Positions 45,739 through 54,794 of a stretch of 64,000 bases of DNA are shown here, one piece after another. Made by a program: the position numbers and the translations under genes. The DNA is from Asaia bogorensis (GTDB lineage Bacteria; Pseudomonadota; Alphaproteobacteria; Reyranellales; Reyranellaceae), in assembly GCA_945889625.1 (NCBI GenBank), contig CAMDCE010000003.1, positions 62,001-126,000 on the forward strand. The letters run 5' to 3'. The notes under the pieces were generated by a model. That model saw only the letters and a program-made list of their open reading frames with translations, did not search any database and was not told the DNA's origin. How positions within the stretch are numbered: position 1 is the stretch's first letter; each line of letters begins with the position of its first letter.

Positions 45739-46256
45739 CTAGCGCGTCGCACGAGATTGCTTCGTTTGCCCGCGCTTTACCGGCGCGGGATCGAGATGAC
45801 CCAGCGGTAGCGGCGCGCCGGCCTTCAGAGTCTGGATGGCGATGTTGCTGCGGATTTCGCGGACGATCGGCAGGGCGAGCAGCTTGCCCACGAGGAACCG
45901 CTGGTAGTGCTCGAGATCGGGCACGACGATCTCCAGGAGACAGTCGGCATCGCCGGCAACAAGGTGACAGGCAACGACCTCGGGCATGGCGACGGCAGCG
46001 CGTTCGAACGCCATGGCGCGATTGTTGGCATGACCCTCGATCTTGACGCCGACGAAGACCGAAAAGCCCAGACCGACGCTGGCGCGCCGCAGGACGGCGC
46101 GATATAGCCCTCGCGCTCCAGCCGCTTGACGCGGCGCAGGCAGGGCGATGGCGACAGGCCGACTTGGTCGGCAAGGTCGACGTTGCTCAGCCGGCCGTTG
46201 GCCTGCAGCGTCGCGATGATGCGGCGGTCGATGGGATCGAGATCGGCGATTGGCAT
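45739..46256 (-). pseudogene. Lrp/AsnC family transcriptional regulator, frameshifted
   Basis: The first part, from the ATG at 46256, reads ADLDPIDRRIIATLQANG and LADQVGLSPSPCLRRVKRLE, a normal Lrp helix-turn-helix. Near 46100 the sense continues in another frame: YRAVLRRASVGLGFSVFVGV through LPIVREIRSNIAIQTLK, the normal RAM ligand-binding domain. The junction EREGYI / YRAVL has lost the residues usual in between. The frame change needs a net loss of one base modulo three, consistent with a small deletion between short ATCGCGC-like repeats. Sequencing error is the alternative. Confidence 0.8.
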
Positions 46257-46387
46257 GAATGGGTACTCGGAGTCGTTGCGGAAGCCGAATATTGCTGTAG
46301 GCCTCTCCATGACAGCACATTTCGCAAGGACACGCCCCGCATCCGTCCGCCATGTTCTGCGCCCGAAGCAGCGCAAACGAGGACGTC

Positions 46388-46768
46388 ATGACCGATCAGA
46401 CCAACCAACTGGTGCAGGCCGTACTGCGGTACTTCGACCTCATGTACGACTCAGACGTGTCGCGCTTCGATCTCGTCTTCTGTCCGACCGCACATCTGCA
46501 CGGCCTGCGCGACGGCAAGCTGCGGGTGCTGCCGGCGCCGGCCTACAAGGAGGCTCTCGCCGGTGCGCCATCGCCCAAGGCACTTAACGCTCCTCGGCAG
46601 GAAGAAGTTCTTCTGATGGATGTCACCTCAGCCGACCAGGCACTGGTCAAGGTGAGGGTGAGGATCAACGCGCTCGTCTATGTTGACTATCTCAGTTACC
46701 ACCGCATCGATGGCGCTTGGCGCGTCACCTCGAAGGCCTTCCATGTCGAGAGCAATTCGGCAGCCTAG
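46388..46768 (+). CDS. NTF2-like / putative lumazine-binding family protein
   Basis: A 126-residue alpha-beta barrel protein (DQTNQLVQAVLRYFDLMYDSD ... FHVESNSAA) of the lumazine-binding/SnoaL-like type, small cone folds that bind or transform small ligands. The start at 46388 removes a 12-codon extension. It is divergent from the Lrp gene with 131 bases between starts, the usual placement of an Lrp target. Its stop shares CTAG with the convergent ROK gene. Function unknown. Confidence 0.8.
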   Translation: MTDQTNQLVQAVLRYFDLMYDSDVSRFDLVFCPTAHLHGLRDGKLRVLPAPAYKEALAGAPSPKALNAPRQEEVLLMDVTSADQALVKVRVRINALVYVDYLSYHRIDGAWRVTSKAFHVESNSAA

Positions 46769-47670
46769 TCCGGCCACAGCCATGCCGCGCCGCGCACGCC
46801 GCTCGAGTCGCCGTGGCGCGGCGGTAGCAGCTTGGTGACGATGTATTCCGGCTCGGAGAAGATGGAGCCGTTCTTCCATAGTTCGGGCACGCGGCCGTAG
46901 AGCTGGGTCATGCGCGACAGACCGCCGCCCAACACGATGGCATCGGGGTCGAGGATATTGACCACGACTGCCAGCGAACGCGCGAGCCGGTCGCAGTAGA
47001 TTTCCATGTGCGCGGCCGCTTCGGTATCGCCGCCGAGTGCCGCCTCGGCGATCTCGGTGGCCCGGAGCTCGCGGCCGGTGTGGCGGGCGAACTCGAGCTG
47101 GAATCGCGGTCCGCTCAACCATGTTTCGATGCAGCCCATGCGCCCGCAATAGCAGCGCGGGCCCGGCCGCTCGCTGTCGCCCGGGGCGGGCAGGGGATTG
47201 TGCCCCCACTCGCCGGCGATCGCCTGTGCGCCGGTGAGTAGTTTGCCGTCGATCACCACGCCGCCGCCCACGCCGGTACCCAGAATGACGCCGAAGACGA
47301 TGCCGTCGCCCGCCGCCGCGCCGTCAGTCGCCTCGGAAACCGCAAAGCAGTTGGCGTCGTTGGCCAGCCGCACCTCGCGGCCCAGGGCCTGTTCGAGGTC
47401 GCGCTTTAACGGTTGACCATTCAGCCGCGTCGAGTTGGCGTTCTTGATCAGGCCGGTGGCCGGCGAGACCGCGCCGGGATGGGCGACGCCCACCGTGCAT
47501 TGGCCGCCCGCGCGGCGTTCCAGTTCGGCAACGAGGTCCACGATCGCCCGGAGGTCGTCTTCATACGACGTATCCGGCGTCGGCACGCGCAGGCGCGCTT
47601 TCTCCGTGCCGCCTCGGTCGAGCACGAGGCCCTCGATTTTCGTGCCGCCGAGATCGATGCCGATCCGCAT
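46765..47670 (-). CDS. ROK family sugar kinase
   Basis: A 301-residue ROK protein without the DNA-binding domain, so an enzyme rather than a repressor. The ATP loop is IGIDLGGTKIEG at the N-terminus. The sugar-binding GEWGHNPL and the zinc motif CYCGRMGCIE (Cys-x-Cys-Gly-x2-Gly-Cys) are intact. Similar proteins phosphorylate fructose, glucose or N-acetylglucosamine. It lies three bases downstream of the exported hydrolase gene on the same strand, so the two are probably co-expressed. Confidence 0.9.
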   Translation of the reverse strand: MRIGIDLGGTKIEGLVLDRGGTEKARLRVPTPDTSYEDDLRAIVDLVAELERRAGGQCTVGVAHPGAVSPATGLIKNANSTRLNGQPLKRDLEQALGREVRLANDANCFAVSEATDGAAAGDGIVFGVILGTGVGGGVVIDGKLLTGAQAIAGEWGHNPLPAPGDSERPGPRCYCGRMGCIETWLSGPRFQLEFARHTGRELRATEIAEAALGGDTEAAAHMEIYCDRLARSLAVVVNILDPDAIVLGGGLSRMTQLYGRVPELWKNGSIFSEPEYIVTKLLPPRHGDSSGVRGAAWLWPD

Positions 47671-47673
47671 GGC

Positions 47674-48756
47674 CTAGTTCGCGACGGCGGGCAGGAACTT
47701 GAACGGTTCGGCATCCTTGAATTGATCGGCCACCTCGCCGGAAAAGACTTCGCCGTTCTGGATGGTGAGTTTTCTGACCGGGGCGCCGGGCTTGAGGTTG
47801 AGCTTGCCGAGCGACACCCAGAACGTATTGGGGCGGGTCGCCGAGTCGAAGTAGTAGACCAGGTTCTTGTGGTCCGACACCGTCCGCCAGATCGTCGACG
47901 AGATGTTCGGAAAGCCCGGCGTCGTCATGCCAAGTGGCGCGCTGACGACACGCTGGACGCTCAGCACGCTGGCTATCGCCTGATGGATGTAGGAATGGTC
48001 GGGAACGCCTTTGATGTAGCTCTTGTCGAGCTGCTTGGGGATGGCGTCGAGAAAGTACGAGGCGCGTGCGAAGCGGTCGGCCGGGCTGATTGTGCCGGGC
48101 AGGAACACCATGCCGCCGATGGCCTTCCAGTATTCATTGAGCGCGAGCTGCTGGTCGTAGACTGGCGAGTTCGTCATCACGGTGTATTGCTTGCCGTGGT
48201 GGATGACGAGCTTGCCGGCGATGTATTCGAAAATCGCCGAATCGCCTGACGAGTCCGAGATCGACAGATGCAGCGCAGCCGCCGAGCCTTCCGGCAAGGT
48301 CGGCGCCAGCATGTGGAACGGCTCCTTCCTTAGCGCCTCGACGGCTTCGGCGACCGTGGCATAGTTGTCGAGCACGAACTGCGGCCAGGCAACGATGGAG
48401 AGGAACGGGCGGCCGCCGTCCGGCTTTCCGTAGTCGGATTCCGCGAGATAGAGCAGGTTGGCGACCAGTCCCTTCTCGTTCAGGCCGTCCGTGCTGCCGC
48501 CGTCGTAGCCCGAGACCACGACGCTGCCGTACTTCGAGGTCCATTGAATGGACTTGGGGCCGGCCGCGCCGTTGCGCTTGAGGCCGGCCGGGAACACCCA
48601 GAGGTTGGACGCCATGTCCTCGCTCCAGTCCATATTGCGCCCGGTGATCACGGTGCTGTCGGCGCCGATATAGAGCGTGCGCGTGCAGGCGATCGCCGTG
48701 CCGACCGCGGGAGCGGCGAGAAGGGCGGCAAGAAGGGCAAGTGCCAGGAACTTCAT
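47674..48756 (-). CDS. Exported linear amide C-N hydrolase (choloylglycine hydrolase family)
   Basis: A 360-residue Ntn hydrolase. A signal peptide (ALALLAALLAAPAVGTAIA) ends directly before C24, so signal cleavage would expose the catalytic cysteine, as in periplasmic penicillin-V acylase-like enzymes. Further family residues are R and D in TGRNMDW and N in MTNSPVYDQQ. It may hydrolyse bile-salt-like amides, penicillin V or acyl-homoserine lactones. It is divergent from the MFS gene, with 40 bases between starts. Confidence 0.88.
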   Translation of the reverse strand: MKFLALALLAALLAAPAVGTAIACTRTLYIGADSTVITGRNMDWSEDMASNLWVFPAGLKRNGAAGPKSIQWTSKYGSVVVSGYDGGSTDGLNEKGLVANLLYLAESDYGKPDGGRPFLSIVAWPQFVLDNYATVAEAVEALRKEPFHMLAPTLPEGSAAALHLSISDSSGDSAIFEYIAGKLVIHHGKQYTVMTNSPVYDQQLALNEYWKAIGGMVFLPGTISPADRFARASYFLDAIPKQLDKSYIKGVPDHSYIHQAIASVLSVQRVVSAPLGMTTPGFPNISSTIWRTVSDHKNLVYYFDSATRPNTFWVSLGKLNLKPGAPVRKLTIQNGEVFSGEVADQFKDAEPFKFLPAVAN

Positions 48757-48796
48757 GCGTCTATCCTCCAGATCGGCTGGGCGATACGCTTCCGTC

Positions 48797-50065
48797 GTGG
48801 ACGGGCGTGATCATACCAAGTCGGAGAATGGGGCACAGGGGCCGTGGCGCAAGCGCCCGTCGACCATTCTCTGGGTCCTGTCGATGGGCCAGCTCATCTC
48901 GTGGGGCCTCGTCTACTACACGTTTCCGCTGTTCGTCGTGCCGATGCAGAAGGAACTTGGCTGGTCGCGCAACGAGTTGTTCGGCGCGCTGTCGGCCGGA
49001 CTGCTGGTGGCGGGCCTGTGCTCGATCCCGGTGGGCGCCTGGATCGATCGCGGCCATGGCCGCAAGCTGATGACGGCCGGCTCGGTCGTCGCGGCAGGAC
49101 TGTTCGTCGTGTGGTCCCAGGTCGAGTCGCTGCCGGTGTTCTACGCGCTGTGGCTCGGCATCGGTGCCTGTCAGTCGGTGATCCTCTACGAGCCCGCCTT
49201 CGCGGTGATCACCCGGGTCTACGGTCCCCGCTTCCGGCAGGCGATCCTGCTGATGACCTTCCTCGGCGGTCTCGCCAGTACCTTCGGCATTCCCTTTGCG
49301 CAGCTCCTGATCGAGCGTATCGGTTGGCGGCCAACGCTCCTGGTGATCGGGGCCATCAATCTCGGTGTCGCCTTCTTCGTCCACTGGCTGTTCGTGCCGG
49401 GGCCGATGGAAGCGCCAGTGCCGATCGCCCAGGCCAAGCCCGTGACGGCGGGCACCACCAGGAAGAGCCCGCTCGCCGCCGCGGTACGCGTGCCGGCCTT
49501 CTGGGGCCTGATGGTGGCCTTCGCCGGCTATGGTCTGGCCTTCTCGGCCATGAGTTTCCATCTGATCCCGCTGCTGGTCGATCGCGGCGTCGAGATCGCC
49601 GTGGTGATGGCTATCGTCGCTCTGATCGGACCAATGCAGGTGGTCGGTCGCGTGCTGTTGATGGTGGGCCAGCACCACATCACTACCATCCAGCTCGGCG
49701 CGCTAATCTATTTCGCCTTCCCGGTCTCGATGGCGATGCTGGCGCTCGGCATCAGCGACGTCTACGGCCTGATCCTGTTTGCCGTGATCTACGGCGTCGC
49801 CAACGGCCTGGTTACCATCCTGCGCGGCAGTTCGGTGCCGGAGTTCATCGGACCGGAAGGCTACGGCGTGGTCTCTGGCGCGCTCACCATGCCGACCAAT
49901 GTCATGCGCGCTGTGGGGCCGCTGGCCGCCGCCTTCGCCTGGAGCGCCTTCGGCGGCTATACGACGGTGCTGTGGGGGCTGGCCGGGATCATGCTGGTCG
50001 CGGCCTGCGGCTTCGCCGCTGCGGCAATTTTGTCGAGGAAAACGTCGCCTTGGCCGAGCCCCTGA
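48797..50065 (+). CDS. MFS transporter
   Basis: A 422-residue, 12-helix major facilitator of the monocarboxylate/oxalate-formate-antiporter-like kind (TILWVLSMGQLISWGLVYYTFPLFVVPMQ; GAWIDRGHGRK after helix 2). The GTG at 48797 is taken as start, since the open frame upstream runs into the divergent hydrolase gene and is basic and non-family. The C-terminal tail after the last helix is short. Its substrate may relate to the hydrolase it diverges from. Confidence 0.85.
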   Translation: MDGRDHTKSENGAQGPWRKRPSTILWVLSMGQLISWGLVYYTFPLFVVPMQKELGWSRNELFGALSAGLLVAGLCSIPVGAWIDRGHGRKLMTAGSVVAAGLFVVWSQVESLPVFYALWLGIGACQSVILYEPAFAVITRVYGPRFRQAILLMTFLGGLASTFGIPFAQLLIERIGWRPTLLVIGAINLGVAFFVHWLFVPGPMEAPVPIAQAKPVTAGTTRKSPLAAAVRVPAFWGLMVAFAGYGLAFSAMSFHLIPLLVDRGVEIAVVMAIVALIGPMQVVGRVLLMVGQHHITTIQLGALIYFAFPVSMAMLALGISDVYGLILFAVIYGVANGLVTILRGSSVPEFIGPEGYGVVSGALTMPTNVMRAVGPLAAAFAWSAFGGYTTVLWGLAGIMLVAACGFAAAAILSRKTSPWPSP

Positions 50066-50183
50066 TGGTGGCTCACGGTGGAAGCAGCTACTATTGGGCG
50101 CTTTTCGTCAAGGTGTGGTAAGGCGTTGAAATCAAAAGAGAAAAAGGGCCAATTGGGGTGGCCGCATCTGGGCCCGTCTGGCG

Positions 50184-52832
50184 ATGGCTCTCGTTGCCTT
50201 CACCTGCGTCGAGCCAACACTCGCCTTGGCGCAGGACGCGGCATGGCTGCTCAATCCCGGAAGCAATGTCTTCGACACCGCCGCCAACTGGTCGCCCGCG
50301 ACGGTGCCGACGGGCACGGCAATCTTCGGCGCGTCGAACACCACCGGCATCACGATCAACAGTGGTTCGGTCAACGCGCTCCAGTTCAACGCCGGCGGGT
50401 CCGTCTACACTTTCACCTACACCTCGCTCGACCTGGGCGGTCTCGGCATCGTCAACAACTCCGTGAATCGGCCGACATTCACCGATGGTGGTTCGAGTGC
50501 CCTGGACTTCTTCAATTCGTCCTCGGCCGGTAACGCCATCTTCAACAACGGATCCAACATTGGCTTCAACGACACAAGCAGCGCGGGCAACGCCACCATC
50601 AGCAACGGGGCCGGTGCCGACCTGACGTTCGACGACAACAGTACGGCAGGAAATGCGACGATCACGAACTCTGGCGGCGGCACGATGTGCTTCTGCACCA
50701 ACGCGACGGCCGGCAATGCCACCATCACCAATACCGGCTCTGGCACGTCTCTCACCTTCTTCTCCAATGCCACCGCCGGTACGTCGCGCATCTCCAATCT
50801 GGTGGGAGCAACGATCACCTTCGAGGATTCGAGTACGGCCGGCAATTCGACGGTCACCAACTCCGCGACGCTTGCCTTTCAGGACAGCGCGACTGCCGGC
50901 AGCGCCACCATCACCACAAACAACGGCGCAACCACCCAGTTTGCCGACACCGCTTCCGGCGGCACGGCGCGCTTCATCACCAATGCCGGTGGCACCTTCA
51001 ACATCTCCGGTCTCACGTCTGGCGGCACGACGGCGGGCTCGATCGAGGGCGCCGGCAGCTACAACCTTGGTGCCAACGTGCTCACGGTCGGCAGCAACAA
51101 CCTGTCGACCGAGGTAAGCGGCGTGATTTCCGGTACTGGCGGCTCGCTGGCCAAGGCCGGCACCGGCACGCTGACGCTCTCGGGTGCCAACACCTATACC
51201 GGCGGCACGACGGTCAATGCCGGCCGTCTGGCGGTCAACGGCAGCTTGGCGAGCGGCGTCACGGTGGGTGCGAGCGGCAATCTCGGCGGAAGCGGCACGA
51301 TCACAGGCAATGTCGTGAACAGCGGTACGCTCTCACCCGGCAATTCGATCGGCACGCTCACCGTCACCGGCAACTACACTCAGAACACCGGCAGTACCTA
51401 TCAGGTCGAGGTCAATCCGGCGGGACAGAGCGACCGCATCAACATCAGCGGCATCGCCACGATCAACGGCGGCACGGTCAATGTCGTGGCAGGCGGCGGC
51501 GTCTACGGGCGCAACACGACCTACACCATCCTGAACGCCACGGGTGGCCGTACCGGGACCTATTCGGGCGTGAGCAGCAACTTCGCCTTCCTGACGCCGA
51601 CGCTCTCCTACGACGCCCAGAACGTCTTCCTCAACCTGATTCTGGCCGACGGCGCTTTCGTGGCAGGCGCGCAGACGGGCAACCAGCGCGCGGTCGGCGC
51701 AGTGCTCGACCGCGTCGCCGCGACGGCAACCGGCGACTTCTCCAACGTGATCAACGCTCTGGCCAGCCTCAGCACGGCGCAGGCGCCGGCGGCGCTCGAC
51801 GCGATCGGCGGCCAGGCCTATTCCGGCTTCAGCACTGCCAACCTGGCCGGCGGTCAGCAGTTCATGAACGCCGTCGGCCAGCAGATGGGCTTCCTGCACG
51901 GCGGCAGCAGCGGCGGCAGCGGCCGCGTGGCGCTGGCCGAAGCCTGCGATGTCTCTGACGGTGCCTGCGACGGCGAAGCGGCGCACCGCTGGGGCGCCTG
52001 GCTGGCCGCGATCGGCGGCACCGGCAGCGTGATCGGCCGCAACGGCGCGGGCACGCTCACCTACAATCTCGGCGGCACGGCGGCCGGTGCCGACTATCGC
52101 TTCGATCCGAATTTCTTGGCGGGCGTCAGCATTGGCTTCAGCACGGGCACCCAATGGGTGAACGGCCTCGACGGCCGTGCGACCACCGACAGTTACAACG
52201 TCTCGCTCTACAGCAGCTTCACCGAAGGCGCGATCTACCTCGATGCGCTGGCGGGCTACGGTTTCAGCGACAACCGCATGACGCGGAACATCAACATTCC
52301 CGGCCTGACGCCGCGCGTTGCGCAGGGGCGCGCCGGCGCCAACCAGTTCTTCGGCCAGGCCGAGGGTGGCTACAAGGTCGCGATCTACGCGCCGGCCGAA
52401 GCGTCGCTGACGCCGTTCGCGCGCATGCAGGCAGCGACTGCCACGCAGGCGGCGTTCAGCGAGAGCGGTGCGGACTCGCTCAACCTCAACGTGGCGCAGC
52501 AGACGACCAACTCGCTGCGCAGCATCCTCGGGGCCGACCTTGCCGGCGCCATTGACCTCGGTTGGCGCGAAAAGCTGGCGCTGAAATTCCGGTTGGGCTG
52601 GGCGCATGAGTATGCCGACGTGTCGCGACCGATGACGGCCTCCTTTGCCGGTGCGCCCGGCCTCGGCTTCACGGTGATCGGCGCCGAGCCGCAACGCGAT
52701 AGAGCCATCGTCGGGCTGGCCGCCAACACTGCCATCGCCGAGGCGACGGCGGTCTATCTCCGCTACGACGGCGAGGTGGGTCAAGGCAGCGACAACCACG
52801 TCTTCAGCGCGGGCCTGCGCATGACGTGGTAG
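50184..52832 (+). CDS. Autotransporter with repeat-rich passenger domain
   Basis: An 882-residue type V secretion protein. The N-terminal hydrophobic MALVAFTCVEPTLALAQ is a short signal peptide. Residues about 109-275 carry roughly eight 20-22-residue repeats of the form D-x-S-TAGNATI-x-N. A passenger-associated repeat, TLSGANTYTGGTTVNAG, follows at 331-347. From about residue 600 a 12-strand barrel runs to the terminal Trp (SAGLRMTW). The basic n-region expected of a signal peptide is encoded in frame just upstream but without a start codon, so the annotated start may be incomplete. Likely a surface adhesin. Confidence 0.88.
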   Translation: MALVAFTCVEPTLALAQDAAWLLNPGSNVFDTAANWSPATVPTGTAIFGASNTTGITINSGSVNALQFNAGGSVYTFTYTSLDLGGLGIVNNSVNRPTFTDGGSSALDFFNSSSAGNAIFNNGSNIGFNDTSSAGNATISNGAGADLTFDDNSTAGNATITNSGGGTMCFCTNATAGNATITNTGSGTSLTFFSNATAGTSRISNLVGATITFEDSSTAGNSTVTNSATLAFQDSATAGSATITTNNGATTQFADTASGGTARFITNAGGTFNISGLTSGGTTAGSIEGAGSYNLGANVLTVGSNNLSTEVSGVISGTGGSLAKAGTGTLTLSGANTYTGGTTVNAGRLAVNGSLASGVTVGASGNLGGSGTITGNVVNSGTLSPGNSIGTLTVTGNYTQNTGSTYQVEVNPAGQSDRINISGIATINGGTVNVVAGGGVYGRNTTYTILNATGGRTGTYSGVSSNFAFLTPTLSYDAQNVFLNLILADGAFVAGAQTGNQRAVGAVLDRVAATATGDFSNVINALASLSTAQAPAALDAIGGQAYSGFSTANLAGGQQFMNAVGQQMGFLHGGSSGGSGRVALAEACDVSDGACDGEAAHRWGAWLAAIGGTGSVIGRNGAGTLTYNLGGTAAGADYRFDPNFLAGVSIGFSTGTQWVNGLDGRATTDSYNVSLYSSFTEGAIYLDALAGYGFSDNRMTRNINIPGLTPRVAQGRAGANQFFGQAEGGYKVAIYAPAEASLTPFARMQAATATQAAFSESGADSLNLNVAQQTTNSLRSILGADLAGAIDLGWREKLALKFRLGWAHEYADVSRPMTASFAGAPGLGFTVIGAEPQRDRAIVGLAANTAIAEATAVYLRYDGEVGQGSDNHVFSAGLRMTW
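50508..51010 (+). repeat. About eight 20-22-codon repeats in the autotransporter passenger
   Basis: Successive units start near residues 109, 129, 150, 171, 192, 213, 232 and 254, with cores SSAGNAIF, SSAGNATIS, STAGNATIT, ATAGNATIT, ATAGTSRIS, STAGNSTVT, SATAGSATI and TASGGTARF. They would form rungs of a beta-helix. One unit carries an unusual Cys-Phe-Cys (MCFCTN). Drift between units indicates an old expansion. Confidence 0.75.
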
Positions 52833-52920
52833 ATTGGCCTTCGCCGACGTGCCGGGCTGGCGCCAGTATGACTTCCCCGAGCTGCGCAAGCGCAGCTGAC
52901 GCGCAACCCAGGATGAGCGT

Positions 52921-53005
52921 GTCATCCCGAGCGAAGCGAAGGATCTCACCGATCGATCATCTAGTGCGCGGCTGGCGTGAGGTCCTTCGCTTCGCTCAGG
53001 ACGAC
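52921..53005. repeat. Dispersed-type palindromic repeat between convergent genes
   Basis: Left arm 52921-52949 (core gagcgaagcgaagga) pairs with right arm 52977-53005 (core tccttcgcttcgctc) over 29 bases with about four mismatches and a 27-base loop. Just upstream, a perfect agctgcgc-aa-gcgcagct hairpin lies at 52880-52897. Repeats with the gcgaagcgaagga core are common in many bacterial intergenic regions. Placement suggests a terminator for both genes. Confidence 0.75.
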
Positions 53006-53010
53006 ATCCA

Positions 53011-54117
53011 CTACTCAGCCGCCATTTTCACCGCCTTGGGCTTGAGGTGCTGCACCTTGGGCATGACCTCCTTGGACAGCAGTTCGAGCGAATGTCGCCA
53101 GGCCTTGGGGTTCTCGAGGTAGTCGAAGCCGAACACCAGTAGCTGCCCGAATCCGCCGACCTCGTGATAGATCTTTTCGATCTTCTCGATGACGGTCCTG
53201 GGCGAGCCGACGATCCAGTTGTGCCGGGCGCAGTATTCCGGCGTGACGTCGGAGTCGGCCACATTCTGTTCGTGTTTGAGGTACTCGAAGAAGCCGAACT
53301 GGGAGAGCAGCGGCAAGAAGTACTCCCGCATCATGCGGCCCATATGCGAGCCGACCGAGAGCCGCATCGCCTCCTCGTCGGTGTCGGCGACAAAGACCTC
53401 GCGCACCATGCGCCACTGGCCGCGATCGGGCGTGCGGCCCGCCTTGGCGGCGCCTATTTCGACCGCCTCCCAGTGGCTGGCGACATAGGCCGGGTTGAGG
53501 TTGAGGCTCATTGGCAGGTAGCCCTTTTCGCCGGCGAGCTTCAGCGTGTCGGAGCCCTTGCTGAGGCCGGCGACGCCGATCGGCGGGTGCGGGCTTTGCA
53601 GCGGCCTGATGTGGGGTTTCAGGAACCCGAACATCGTGTCGGGCTTGGTGACGTGCCAGAACTTGCCCTTGTGGTCGAACGGCTCGGTCGAGCTCCACAG
53701 CTTCAGGATGATCTCCAGCGCCTCGCGAGTCATCTCGCGGTTGACGCCCGACATGCCGTCGATATTGAACATCGCCCAGTCGCTCGGCAGGCCTGACGCG
53801 GCGATGCCGAAATTGAGTCGTCCTCCCGAGATGTGGTCGAGCATGGCGACCCGGTTGGCGAGTTCGGCAGGATGGTGATAGGGCAGCAGGAAGCCACCCG
53901 GGCCCAGGCGGATGCTCTTGGTCTGCATCAGGGCCTGTGCCACCAGCAGGTCGGGCGAGGGATGTGGCTCCCACGGCGCCGTGTGGTGCTCGCCGATCCA
54001 GCATTCGGTGAAGCCCAGCTCGTCGAGCCAGCGAATGACCTGAAGGTCCCATTCGTGCCCGTCCTTGAGGGGACGCTCGGGTGGATGCGACGGCATGGTG
54101 AAATATCCGAACTGCAT
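53011..54117 (-). CDS. LLM class flavin-dependent oxidoreductase
   Basis: A 368-residue bacterial-luciferase-like monooxygenase. Typical TIM-barrel segments are MQFGYFTMPSHPP, LGFTECWIGEHHTAPWEP, RLGPGGFLLPYHHPAELANR and the LDHISGGRLNFGIAASG flavin/phosphate loop. These enzymes use reduced FMN supplied by a partner reductase to hydroxylate or cleave alkanes, aromatics or organosulfur compounds. The start at 54117 removes an 18-codon extension. No reductase gene lies next to it. Confidence 0.9.
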   Translation of the reverse strand: MQFGYFTMPSHPPERPLKDGHEWDLQVIRWLDELGFTECWIGEHHTAPWEPHPSPDLLVAQALMQTKSIRLGPGGFLLPYHHPAELANRVAMLDHISGGRLNFGIAASGLPSDWAMFNIDGMSGVNREMTREALEIILKLWSSTEPFDHKGKFWHVTKPDTMFGFLKPHIRPLQSPHPPIGVAGLSKGSDTLKLAGEKGYLPMSLNLNPAYVASHWEAVEIGAAKAGRTPDRGQWRMVREVFVADTDEEAMRLSVGSHMGRMMREYFLPLLSQFGFFEYLKHEQNVADSDVTPEYCARHNWIVGSPRTVIEKIEKIYHEVGGFGQLLVFGFDYLENPKAWRHSLELLSKEVMPKVQHLKPKAVKMAAE

Positions 54118-54210
54118 CGTTTCCTCCTGGGTTTCTGGCTGAACTCGACTACCAATGGCAGGCGGGCGCAAGGGAGTGAAAACGCATGGCTGCCGAAGCG
54201 CCGAATGGCA

Positions 54211-54729
54211 TCACAGCCGTCCGGCCCTTACCGCATTCGCCAACATCATCCGGATGCCCTGTCGATGGAAGGGCAGGATGGTGAACAGATACGCCCTGCC
54301 GAGGAGATTGTGCAGCCTCACCACGGTGGTCAGCGCGACCCGGTTCGCGCCGTCCTGGATCAACATCCGTACTGACACGCGGAAGTCGAGATGTTTGTCG
54401 TCGCCGCCTGTCACGATCTCCGTATCGTTCTGCCCGAACAGTCTGAAGCGCGCGATCTTCTCGCCGACCGCGTAGGCCGGATTGATCTCGAGGGGCTTGC
54501 GGTCGGCTGCCCTGGAAGGCCGCAGCCCGAACGGCGCCACGATCCGGTCCCGCAGGATCAGAAGTTCAGTGAACCCACGTGGCGGATGGGCGAAGAGGGC
54601 GAGGTAGATCTCGTGCATGACGTGGCCGCGGCGCTGCAACGGCGCCTCGTAGGAATCCCAGTAGTAGAAGCTGGCGAGATCACCTAGGAACGCGCTGGCG
54701 GGTGGTGTGCTGCGTCGGGTGACCTTCAT
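54211..54729 (-). CDS. DUF2867 family protein
   Basis: A 172-residue soluble protein. The ASFYYWDSYEAPL start, LRDRIVAPFGLR centre and FRVSVRMLI...HNLLGRAYLFTILPFHRQGIRMML end fit the DUF2867 family, whose function is unknown. It lies 93 bases upstream of the LLM gene on the same strand and 65 bases from the divergent VOC gene. Confidence 0.78.
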   Translation of the reverse strand: MKVTRRSTPPASAFLGDLASFYYWDSYEAPLQRRGHVMHEIYLALFAHPPRGFTELLILRDRIVAPFGLRPSRAADRKPLEINPAYAVGEKIARFRLFGQNDTEIVTGGDDKHLDFRVSVRMLIQDGANRVALTTVVRLHNLLGRAYLFTILPFHRQGIRMMLANAVRAGRL

Positions 54730-54794
54730 GGCGGAACTCGACTACCATCCCAGCGTTAGGGCAAGAGGTCCTGGAAGCGGGGAGGATAAGAGCC

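Noticed and set aside
51333..52949. 538-codon minus-strand frame opposite the autotransporter barrel
   Set aside because: Barrel and passenger motifs are unmistakable on the plus strand; the antisense product is compositionally biased.
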